A stretch of 64,000 nucleotides of DNA from Winogradskyella echinorum (lineage in GTDB: Bacteria; Bacteroidota; Bacteroidia; Flavobacteriales; Flavobacteriaceae): NCBI RefSeq assembly GCF_014297365.1, contig NZ_JACOQD010000001.1, positions 930,001-994,000 on the forward strand. The letters run 5' to 3'. Positions 45,966-51,222 of this stretch are shown here, piece after piece. Each line of letters starts with the position of its first letter. The first letter of the stretch is position 1. The notes beneath the pieces were generated by a model that ran no database searches, had not been told where the DNA came from, and worked only from the letters and a program-made list of their open reading frames with translations. The translations under genes and the position numbers were made by a program.

Positions 45966-46041
45966 ACTGTCACATTGAGCGTAGTCGAAATGTATTAAAA
46001 ACAAAAAAATGCATTTTCTCGACTTCGCTCGAAATGACAGT
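45966..46041. repeat. Palindromic intergenic repeat (REP-like)
   Basis: An imperfect inverted repeat: ACTGTCACATTGAGCGTAGT at the left and the complement of ACTGTCATTTCGAGCGAAGT at the right. TGTCATTTCGAGCGAAGTCGAG-type units are common interspersed palindromes in Bacteroidota genomes. It lies just before the tRNA-like array. Confidence 0.75.
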
Positions 46042-46061
46042 GAATAGATGACCTTTTTAAT

Positions 46062-46144
46062 GGGAATTCGTCAGCGTTGGAGAGCTGAGACAGACTGTAA
46101 ATCTGTTACCTCTGGTTGAGTAAGTTCGAATCTTTCAATTCCCA
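46062..46144 (+). tRNA. tRNA-Tyr (GTA), array member 1
   Basis: Acceptor GGGAATT/AATTCCC, D-stem TCAGC/GCTGA, anticodon arm ACAGA-CTGTAAA-TCTGT, long variable arm as expected for bacterial Tyr, and T-loop TTCGAAT. The T-stem has one T-T mismatch (GTAAG/CTTTC). No encoded CCA. Confidence 0.85.
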
Positions 46145-46149
46145 CAAAT

Positions 46150-46222
46150 AGTATCGTAGCTCAATGGCTAGAGTGCTCGGTTGTCTCCCGAGAAGTTGCG
46201 AGTTCGAATCTCGTCGGTACTG
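46150..46222 (+). tRNA. tRNA-Asp (GTC), array member 2
   Basis: Acceptor AGTATCG/CGGTACT (one T-G), anticodon arm CTCGG-TTGTCTC-CCGAG, T-arm GCGAG-TTCGAAT-CTCGT, and discriminator G as in normal tRNA-Asp. The first base pair is A-T instead of the usual G-C. Spacer of 5 bases from member 1. Confidence 0.85.
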
Positions 46223-46228
46223 CGAAAT

Positions 46229-46300
46229 GCTCCGTTGGTCAAATGGTTAAGACGCCTGACTTTCTATCAGGAATTAAGGGTTCAATTCCCTTACGGAGTA
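46229..46300 (+). tRNA. tRNA-Glu (TTC), array member 3
   Basis: Acceptor GCTCCGT/ACGGAGT (first pair G-T), anticodon arm CCTGA-CTTTCTA-TCAGG, T-arm AAGGG-TTCAATT-CCCTT. Spacer of 6 bases. No encoded CCA. Confidence 0.85.
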
Positions 46301-46305
46301 CAAAA

Positions 46306-46377
46306 TGAGGTATAGCTCAGTGGAAGAGCGTCACGCTTACATCGTGAATGTCATAGGTTCGATTCCTATTATCTCAA
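46306..46377 (+). tRNA. tRNA-Val (TAC), array member 4
   Basis: Acceptor TGAGGTA/TATCTCA, anticodon arm TCACG-CTTACAT-CGTGA, T-arm ATAGG-TTCGATT-CCTAT. It starts with T, unusual for bacterial tRNA. Spacer of 5 bases. Confidence 0.85.
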
Positions 46378-46382
46378 CTAAT

Positions 46383-46455
46383 TGAGGTGTAGCTTAATTG
46401 TTAAAGCACCGAGCTTTTAACTCGGGTGATTTAGGTTCAAGTCCTAATACCTCAA
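46383..46455 (+). tRNA. tRNA-Lys (TTT), array member 5
   Basis: Acceptor TGAGGTG/TACCTCA, anticodon arm CCGAG-CTTTTAA-CTCGG, T-arm TTAGG-TTCAAGT-CCTAA. The acceptor stem is almost the same as that of member 4, suggesting duplication or shared selection. Spacer of 5 bases. Confidence 0.85.
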
Positions 46456-46461
46456 CAATTT

Positions 46462-46534
46462 GCAGGAATGGCGAAACGGCAAACGCACTCGACTTAGAAT
46501 CGAGAAACTGGGAGTTCGAATCTCTCTTCCTGTA
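46462..46534 (+). tRNA. tRNA-Leu-like (TAG) with short variable loop, array member 6
   Basis: Acceptor GCAGGAA/TTCCTGT, anticodon arm CTCGA-CTTAGAA-TCGAG, T-arm GGGAG-TTCGAAT-CTCTC. The variable region is only AAACT. Normal bacterial Leu tRNAs are class II with a long variable arm, so this is not an ordinary Leu tRNA. Confidence 0.8.
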
Positions 46535-46538
46535 CAAT

Positions 46539-46612
46539 GCTCCACTAGCCCAATTGGGAGAGGCAACGGTCTTAAACGCCGAAAAGTCCAAGTTCGAATC
46601 TTGGGTGGAGTA
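46539..46612 (+). tRNA. tRNA-Leu-like (TAA) with short variable loop, array member 7
   Basis: Acceptor GCTCCAC/GTGGAGT, anticodon arm CGGT-CTTAAAC-GCCG (four pairs, outer A-A mismatch), T-arm CCAAG-TTCGAAT-CTTGG. Again the variable region is about five bases, against the class II rule for Leu. Confidence 0.78.
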
Positions 46613-46617
46613 CGAAT

Positions 46618-46689
46618 AAGCTTATAGTGTAATGGATAGCATTCAAAGCTACGGACTTTGAGGTATGAGTTCAAATCTTATTAAGCTTA
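46618..46689 (+). tRNA. tRNA-Arg (ACG), array member 8
   Basis: Acceptor AAGCTTA/TAAGCTT, a perfect but A/T-rich stem; anticodon arm CAAAG-CTACGGA-CTTTG; T-arm ATGAG-TTCAAAT-CTTAT (one G-T). D-stem of three pairs. It starts with A. Confidence 0.82.
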
Positions 46690-46695
46690 CAATAA

Positions 46696-46766
46696 TAACC
46701 TGTGGTGTAATGGTAACACTCAAGATTTTGATTCTTGTATTATAGGTTCGAATCCTATCAGGTTAT
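46696..46766 (+). tRNA. tRNA-Gln (TTG), array member 9
   Basis: Acceptor TAACCTG/CAGGTTA, anticodon arm CAAGA-TTTTGAT-TCTTG, T-arm ATAGG-TTCGAAT-CCTAT, discriminator T. Starts with T. Spacer of 6 bases. Confidence 0.83.
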
Positions 46767-46769
46767 CTG

Positions 46770-46892
46770 GTGTCTATAGTGTAATGGCTAGCACAAGAGG
46801 TATATCCTCTAGGATCAAGTTCGAAATGCAAAGCATTCATGAGTACTTATTTATTTAAGTAGAAATGAAACGAACTAATCTTAATAGACACT
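46770..46892 (+). tRNA. tRNA-like with 53-base insert in the T-loop, array member 10
   Basis: Acceptor GTGTCTA (46770-46776) pairs with TAGACAC (46885-46891), with a normal D-arm. The anticodon stem AGAGG/CCTCT leaves a 5-base loop; with four pairs the loop is GTATATC and the anticodon ATA. The T-stem TCAAG/CTTAA is interrupted after TTCGAA by 53 bases that contain ATGC/GCAT and TACTTA/TAAGTA hairpins and a CGAACT that can pair with AGTTCG of the T-arm. A disrupted gene, or an RNA processed by removal of the insert. Confidence 0.6.
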
Positions 46893-46898
46893 AAAACC

Positions 46899-46971
46899 GG
46901 AACAGTAGCAAAGTTGGTCAATGCACCAGATTGAAGATCTGGCGATATAGGTTCGAATCCTGTCTGTTCCA
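46899..46971 (+). tRNA. tRNA-Phe (GAA), array member 11
   Basis: Acceptor GGAACAG/CTGTTCC, anticodon arm CCAGA-TTGAAGA-TCTGG, T-arm ATAGG-TTCGAAT-CCTGT (one T-G). The most regular cloverleaf of the array. No encoded CCA. Confidence 0.87.
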
Positions 46972-46996
46972 CAAATGAAATAGTTCGTTGAAAATA

Positions 46997-47015
46997 TTTC
47001 TGCCTACGCAGGAAA
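46997..47015. repeat. Short palindrome, fragment of an interspersed repeat
   Basis: TTTCTGCCTACGCAGGAAA folds on itself (TTTC-TGC/GCA-GGAAA). It is of the TTCCTGCG..GGCAGGAA type common in Flavobacteriia. The 46972-47133 stretch around it has no complete tRNA; it holds only weak tRNA-like scraps. Confidence 0.55.
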
Positions 47016-47133
47016 TGATATCAAGCTGGTCTTGTTGGGTGTTTCGGTATAGCACTATTGTATAATTCGTTGCAGAGATGCATTATGGTTTTATATACAA
47101 CTAGACTTGAAGGTTTTGACTATTAACCAAAAA

Positions 47134-47228
47134 ATAGTCACCAGTTCTATGTACGTGGGTTCGAATCCCACCTTCCCCTCAAAAGATAATAAAAAAATGG
47201 GGAAGTAGCTTAGCGGTGAAGCAATAGA
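47134..47228 (+). other. tRNA halves in reversed order (3' half, linker, 5' half)
   Basis: The 3' half comes first: anticodon-stem strand TCTAT (47146-47150), GTAC, T-arm GTGGG-TTCGAAT-CCCAC, acceptor strand CTTCCCC (47172-47178). After a 20-base A-rich linker comes the 5' half: acceptor strand GGGGAAG (47199-47205), TA, D-arm GCTT/AAGC, and anticodon-stem strand ATAGA (47224-47228). GGGGAAG pairs 7/7 with CTTCCCC and ATAGA 5/5 with TCTAT, as in a circularly permuted tRNA. CACCAGT before the first strand could supply a CCA (Trp) anticodon. The alternative is a rearranged remnant of tandem copies. Confidence 0.55.
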
Positions 47229-47229
47229 T

Positions 47230-47264
47230 CGTAGCTGTCGTCGGTTCGAATCCGATCTCTAGCT
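47230..47264 (+). other. tRNA 3' half fused to the preceding 5' half
   Basis: CGTAG (47230-47234), CTGTC, T-arm GTCGG-TTCGAAT-CCGAT, acceptor strand CTCTAGC (47257-47263). It follows the previous 5' half with only one T between the anticodon-stem strands, so no anticodon loop exists here. Its strands pair instead with the next 5' half: CGTAG with CTACG (47308-47312) 5/5, and CTCTAGC with GCTATTG (47280-47286) 5/7. Confidence 0.5.
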
Positions 47265-47279
47265 TGGATAATATCCATG

Positions 47280-47381
47280 GCTATTGTAGCTCAGTTAGGT
47301 TAGAGCACTACGCTTTTAACGTAGGTTATGGACTTATAATCCATCAACACCAAAGCTTATCATCTTGTAAAACTGATAGCC
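47280..47381 (+). tRNA. tRNA-Lys-like (TTT) with expanded T-arm region
   Basis: Acceptor GCTATTG (47280-47286) with TGATAGC (47374-47380, two G-T pairs), D-stem GCTC/GAGC, anticodon arm CTACG-CTTTTAA-CGTAG. In place of a normal 17-base T-arm there are about 44 bases with an ATGGA-CTTATAA-TCCAT hairpin and no TTC loop. Its 5' half can also pair with the 3' half upstream, so linear and permuted foldings compete. Confidence 0.45.
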
Positions 47382-47442
47382 AAGCAGTCCGTCACACTGC
47401 TCAATAAAAATGACAAAAATGGTGGATTGTGAATTGGCTTTA

Positions 47443-47492
47443 GATTCCTGTTGAAGCCTGTCTTGAGCTAAGACGAAAGGCAGGAATGACAG
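47443..47492. repeat. Palindromic intergenic repeat (REP-like)
   Basis: ATTCCTG (47444-47450) pairs with CAGGAAT (47481-47487); inside, GTCTT-GAGCT-AAGAC forms a second stem. It ends in TGACAG like the repeat before the array, so related palindromes bracket the tRNA region. Between it and the last tRNA-like gene an AGCAGT/ACTGCT hairpin lies near 47384-47402. Confidence 0.65.
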
Positions 47493-47499
47493 TAAAAGA

Positions 47500-47700
47500 G
47501 CAATTTTAGATGTTCCAGAACTACTGATTTGTAATCTTAAAAGTAGTTACTGCTTTGATATAAAGTTTGAAAGACACATCGATAAGATACCTTTTTCAGC
47601 AAAATGTCATTGCACTAATTGTGGATGGTTTTACTATGAGTATTTCCGTACGGAAGAGATGATTTGCAATCTGCTATTTTTTAAAAAGAAAATAGAATAA
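47500..47700 (+). pseudogene. Cys-rich small reading frame without a clear start (truncated or alternative start)
   Basis: An in-frame stretch of about 66 codons closed by TAA at 47700. It encodes VPELLICNLKSSYCFDIKFE, and later a zinc-knuckle-like KCHCTNCGWFYYEYFRTEEM, so it looks like real protein. There is no ATG, GTG or TTG at the front; an ATT at 47503 is the only plausible start before the conserved-looking part. The palindromic repeat directly upstream may have replaced the true N-terminus. It lies between the array and the slipin gene, 124 bases before it. Confidence 0.4.
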
Positions 47701-47708
47701 AAAATATA

Positions 47709-47790
47709 CTTCAAAAATTATTGAGCTCGTCAGTGATTTTTGAAGCTGGTAATCCGTCCGTTACAAGAATTACCAATCCGCCTTAATTGG
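47709..47790 (+). promoter_or_regulatory. Structured leader before the slipin gene
   Basis: CTTCAAAAAT (47709-47718) pairs with ATTTTTGAAG (47736-47745). Then GGTAAT (47748-47753) pairs with ATTACC (47769-47774), competing with CCAAT/ATTGG (47773-47777 with 47786-47790). Two alternating hairpins just before the gene suggest a folded mRNA leader; no T run, so not a plain terminator. Confidence 0.45.
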
Positions 47791-47824
47791 CAAACACTAA
47801 TGTTTAATTTTAAAAACAAAAACA

Positions 47825-48922
47825 ATGTTACGAGTAAGAATTAATGCAGGAAAAGTAGGTTTAGTATTCAAAAGAGGAGATTACGTGAAGGTAATTACTC
47901 AAGGATTACACTGGCTAGGGCTCAATAAGCGTGTTTTAACGTATGATTTGAGTGCAATTTTCACAGCACCAGTAGCATTAGAAATCTTATTGAAAGATGA
48001 GGTTTTAGCTAATATGCTAGATGTTATTGAGGTAAAGGACGGAGAAATCGTTTTTCTATACGAAAAAGGAAATTTTAAATCTATTCTAACCGCTGATCGT
48101 TATGTGTACTGGAAAGGACTAATTGAACGCGATTATGTGCGTGTAGATTTAAGTAAAATTTACATTACAGAAAAATTAGACAAATCGCTATTTAGCAAAT
48201 TAGAAGTGAATAAATACATCAGAACATTTGAAGTCGCAACTTACGAAAAAGCAGTGCTTTTAGTAGATGATGTATATACCAAAACTTTAGAAGGTGGTAC
48301 ATACCGTTTCTGGAGAAATGACACTTCTATTAAAATTGCAAAAGCAGATTTACGTCAGTTACAATTAGAAATTGCAGGACAAGAATTGTTAACTAAAGAT
48401 AAGGCAGCTATCCGTATCAACTTTTACACACAGTACAAAGTTACAGATGTAGAAAAAGCGCTTTTAGATAACAAGGATTACGAAAAGCAATTATACATCA
48501 CTATGCAATTAGTTTTGCGTGCTTATGTTGGTGCATACACTTTAGATGAATTGTTAGAACGTAAAGAAAATATTGCTGAGGCCGTATTTGAAGACGTAAA
48601 GGCAAGTGCAACTAAATTAGGTGTAACCGTACTAAACTGCGGTATAAGAGATGTGATTTTAACTGGTGAAATGAAAGATATCATGAACCAAGTTTTAGTC
48701 GCTCAAAAGAAAGCACAAGCTAATGTTATTATGAGACGTGAGGAAACAGCTTCTACACGTAGCTTGCTAAATACGGCAAAGTTGATGGAAGAGAATGACA
48801 TGCTGTACAAGCTAAAGGAGATGGAATATGTGGAAAAAATAGCTGAGAAAATTGGCGAGATTACAGTCTCAGGTAATGGAAATATGGTAACACAATTAAA
48901 GGAGATTTTCTCTGGAAAATAA
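47825..48922 (+). CDS. Slipin/SPFH (Band-7) protein with three N-terminal beta repeats
   Basis: 365 residues. Residues about 170-310 are the SPFH/Band-7 domain (LQLEIAGQELLTKDKAAIRI, FYTQYKVTDVEKAL, ELLERKENIAEAVFEDVKAS, LGVTVLNCGIRDVILTGEMK), followed by a coiled coil (VLVAQKKAQANVIMRREETA). There is no N-terminal membrane helix, unlike most slipins. Instead three similar beta units occur near residues 5-35 (KVGLVFKRGDYVKVITQGLH), 68-97 (EIVFLYEKGNFKSILTADRY) and 137-166 (AVLLVDDVYTKTLEGGTYRF). SPFH proteins of this kind accompany RNA-repair operons and a tRNA-like RNA in other bacteria. It follows the tRNA-like array and has its own terminator. Confidence 0.88.
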   Translation: MLRVRINAGKVGLVFKRGDYVKVITQGLHWLGLNKRVLTYDLSAIFTAPVALEILLKDEVLANMLDVIEVKDGEIVFLYEKGNFKSILTADRYVYWKGLIERDYVRVDLSKIYITEKLDKSLFSKLEVNKYIRTFEVATYEKAVLLVDDVYTKTLEGGTYRFWRNDTSIKIAKADLRQLQLEIAGQELLTKDKAAIRINFYTQYKVTDVEKALLDNKDYEKQLYITMQLVLRAYVGAYTLDELLERKENIAEAVFEDVKASATKLGVTVLNCGIRDVILTGEMKDIMNQVLVAQKKAQANVIMRREETASTRSLLNTAKLMEENDMLYKLKEMEYVEKIAEKIGEITVSGNGNMVTQLKEIFSGK

Positions 48923-48933
48923 GTGGGTGTAAA

Positions 48934-48962
48934 AAAAGCGCAAGTTATTGACTTGCGCTTTT
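48934..48962. terminator. Bidirectional terminator after the slipin gene
   Basis: AAAAGCGCAAGT (48934-48945) and ACTTGCGCTTTT (48951-48962), a perfect 12-base stem with A and T runs on either side, between the slipin gene and the convergent YceI-like gene. Confidence 0.92.
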
Positions 48963-48979
48963 AATTTTAGAATAAAATT

Positions 48980-49528
48980 CTATTTTTTAACCAATTCAAA
49001 ATTAAAATCTATTTCAACCTCATTAGACAATTTATTAGCAACAATCTTGGGTACCTCAATATCAAAGTCCGATACTAATACCTTAAAACTTCCAGTTATA
49101 ACAATGTTGTTGTCTTTAACTTTAATAGTTAGTGGAATGCCATTAAATTGTTTTGTAACGCCATGAAAGGTCAGTGAGCCATCAATATGTGAATAACTAT
49201 CAGTTTCACTTAAAGTATCAAAATCAAAGCTTACTATTTTACCTTTAAATGTGGCTTTGGGATACTTATCTGATTCCGCATAGTTTTCATTAAAATGCTC
49301 TTCCATTAAGGCATTTTTAAAACGAAACGCTTTTACAAAAGCAAGCGCTGCAAACTCACCATTTTCGGTATTTAATATTGCAGTAACCGATTCATTTTTT
49401 GCCGCAACTTCTTCAAATGAAGGCACTGAAGCTTCGAATGAAAGTGTTCCAGTTTTAGTTAGATACTTGGTTTGTCCTATAGCACTTAAACTGAATAATA
49501 CAAGTAATAAAAATGTGATCTTTTTCAT
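48980..49528 (-). CDS. YceI-like lipid-binding protein
   Basis: 182 residues with a signal peptide ending SAIGQ. The rest is a lipocalin-like barrel of the YceI family: TKTGTLSFEASVPSFEEVAA, ENYAESDKYPKATFKGKIVS, SHIDGSLTFHGVTKQFNGIP, and a C-terminal SFKVLVSDFDIEVPKIVANK. YceI proteins bind long polyprenyl or amide lipids in the periplasm. It is downstream of a c-type cytochrome lipoprotein gene by 6 bases and ends a five-gene-type run read on the minus strand from 51141. Confidence 0.88.
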   Translation of the reverse strand: MKKITFLLLVLFSLSAIGQTKYLTKTGTLSFEASVPSFEEVAAKNESVTAILNTENGEFAALAFVKAFRFKNALMEEHFNENYAESDKYPKATFKGKIVSFDFDTLSETDSYSHIDGSLTFHGVTKQFNGIPLTIKVKDNNIVITGSFKVLVSDFDIEVPKIVANKLSNEVEIDFNFELVKK

Positions 49529-49534
49529 AATAGT

Positions 49535-49894
49535 TTAATTTTCTATTAGACCTTCTGCATCCCATTGAATAACAAGGTCAATTAAATTTTGCGGTAATCT
49601 TGGTCCTCCAAAAGGCATACCAAATCCAGAATCGGTTGATTCTATACGACTTATTAAGCCTCTATTCTCTACTGCGTTTTTTACATCATTATAAATTGTT
49701 AGTGACATTGGCGCACCATTTACTGGTGGATTACTATGGCAACCAATACAATTGGTATCTATTATTGCTTTAATGTTGTCTTCATAATTAACAACGTCAA
49801 CAATTATATCTTTTGTTAAATCATCTTCGCTATTATAAGAACAACTGTAAAAAAAACTTATAATTAAAAGGAATATTAGGTATATACGTTTCAT
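49535..49894 (-). CDS. c-type cytochrome-like lipoprotein
   Basis: 119 residues. The signal peptide ends in the lipobox FYSCS, so it is membrane-anchored. One heme-attachment motif, TNCIGCHSNPP (CxxCH), lies near residue 50, and a possible axial Met in SGFGMPFGGPRLPQ near residue 95. The layout is that of small mono-heme cytochromes in the Bacteroidota periplasm, often annotated as cytochrome c domain proteins. It lies between the DUF5777 barrel gene and the YceI-like gene; together they suggest a periplasmic electron-transfer or respiratory accessory unit. Confidence 0.82.
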   Translation of the reverse strand: MKRIYLIFLLIISFFYSCSYNSEDDLTKDIIVDVVNYEDNIKAIIDTNCIGCHSNPPVNGAPMSLTIYNDVKNAVENRGLISRIESTDSGFGMPFGGPRLPQNLIDLVIQWDAEGLIEN

Positions 49895-49906
49895 AATTTT
49901 TAGATT

Positions 49907-50758
49907 TTAAAATACACGACTTAAGTTAAAGCCAAAATAGATATTACCATCACTCCAGTCACCAGTAGCTTGTCCTAAAAACCCATTAGTATTCATAGCC
50001 TGAGCATTAGAAAAATGCATCTGAAAAACATGACCTCCCGTTTCAAAATCAAAACCAATAGACAAGGGGTTTTTAAAAGGTGAATCGTCAGCTCTATTAA
50101 GATGCCAACCATAATCTAAGTTTATAGACCATCGCTTTCCTAGTTTTTGTCTACCACCAAATCCAATAGCATATTGTGAGTTGTGTTGCTCGTCATAAGC
50201 CACAAAATTGTCGTGAAAAAATGTGGGAGCAAGTTCCAACGACAAATTTGTGCTTACTTTTTTGGAAATCAGTAGTTGAACTGTATATCCTAGACGATCC
50301 CTAAATTCTAACTTTGGTAAATTTTCTTTTTCTAATGCTGTATTTATTAAAATAGAATTATATCCAACTATGGTAAATGGAAAGCCGTTTTCTTGCTGTC
50401 TTGCTAGTCTGTATTTTGCAGAAGCTTCATATATTTTTTGAAACGAACTGCGAGATACTCCAACATTTATAGCATCTGTTAAACCGTAAACAAAATTGAG
50501 TCGTGTTACGGCATCATCAAGTCCAAAAAAACTATCAAAACCATTTTCTATGCTTCCAAAACGGTGCGAAACGATAAAAGTTAATTCTTTTTTTGCAACG
50601 AGTTTTGTGGATTCAAAATTCACGATTTTTAAACCTTTAAAGGCAGCTGTAGCGTAATTATCTATAACAGAATCTGTATCTATTTCATCTAATAAGTCCT
50701 CTTGAGCATGTGTAAATGCGCAAAATAAGAATGCTATAAATAACAATTGGTGTTTCAT
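49907..50758 (-). CDS. DUF5777-type outer-membrane beta-barrel protein
   Basis: 283 residues from the Met at 50758 (signal peptide MKHQLLFIAFLFCAFTHAQ); a frame to 50779 adds seven residues overlapping the gene upstream. The body is a beta-barrel: ELTFIVSHRFGSIENGFDSF, AINVGVSRSSFQKIYEASAK, RWSINLDYGWHLN, and a C-terminal HVFQMHFSNAQAMNTNGFLG then IYFGFNLSRVF. This matches the flavobacterial DUF5777 barrel family, usually found with YceI and cytochrome-like genes as here. Function unknown. Confidence 0.82.
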   Translation of the reverse strand: MKHQLLFIAFLFCAFTHAQEDLLDEIDTDSVIDNYATAAFKGLKIVNFESTKLVAKKELTFIVSHRFGSIENGFDSFFGLDDAVTRLNFVYGLTDAINVGVSRSSFQKIYEASAKYRLARQQENGFPFTIVGYNSILINTALEKENLPKLEFRDRLGYTVQLLISKKVSTNLSLELAPTFFHDNFVAYDEQHNSQYAIGFGGRQKLGKRWSINLDYGWHLNRADDSPFKNPLSIGFDFETGGHVFQMHFSNAQAMNTNGFLGQATGDWSDGNIYFGFNLSRVF

Positions 50759-50760
50759 TT

Positions 50761-51141
50761 TTATTTTATAATTGTGCATTGGTCTAACTTTATTTGTTCT
50801 AATAAATCATCGTATCCAATAACACGACCCTTAACTTTTATTTTCGAGTTTACATTAATGGAATTTAAAATTGGGTTTGAGAATTGACAAAAGACTTTGT
50901 CGTCTATAGTAATTTCATTGGTGTTTAATTCTGAAATTGTGCCAGAAACTTCAATGGTTTTATTCAAATATTTTTGCTCTGAAGCTAAAGCATCTTCAGA
51001 AAATTGATTTGAAATTTCTGCTGTAGATATTACAAACTCAGCACTTTCACTTTCAATATCTCTATGATCTTGATAGATGTAATTGTAGCTAATGATTGCT
51101 GCTACTATTATAGCACTAAGAATGATTAGTTTTTTACGCAT
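50761..51141 (-). CDS. Membrane-anchored OB-fold protein
   Basis: 126 residues. One N-terminal membrane anchor (KLIILSAIIVAAIISYNYIY), then a linker, then an OB-fold domain like the tRNA_anti-like family (NKTIEVSGTISELNTNEITI, KVFCQFSNPI, SKIKVKGRVIGYDDLLEQIK). The OB domain faces the periplasm and is short. It precedes the DUF5777 gene by 2 bases, so it is the first gene of this operon. Although the fold is related to nucleic-acid-binding OB domains, its location argues against that role. Confidence 0.75.
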   Translation of the reverse strand: MRKKLIILSAIIVAAIISYNYIYQDHRDIESESAEFVISTAEISNQFSEDALASEQKYLNKTIEVSGTISELNTNEITIDDKVFCQFSNPILNSINVNSKIKVKGRVIGYDDLLEQIKLDQCTIIK

Positions 51142-51222
51142 TTAGTTTCGCTTTTAGTTAATATTAAAATGTGCTAAAATTCTATTTAGTAAAGCCATTT
51201 ATGAGTAGGTTTTCTTCTTTAT

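Noticed and set aside
46394-46674. Open frames on both strands inside the tRNA array
   Set aside because: They cross several tRNA genes, and their peptides are translations of tRNA arms.
46062-46971. CRISPR-like regular spacing of about 72-80 bases
   Set aside because: The units are different tRNA cloverleaves, not identical repeats with unique spacers.
47134-47264. Two-piece (permuted) tmRNA
   Set aside because: The halves carry D-arm, anticodon-stem and T-arm strands of ordinary tRNA, and no tag-peptide reading frame or pseudoknots are evident.
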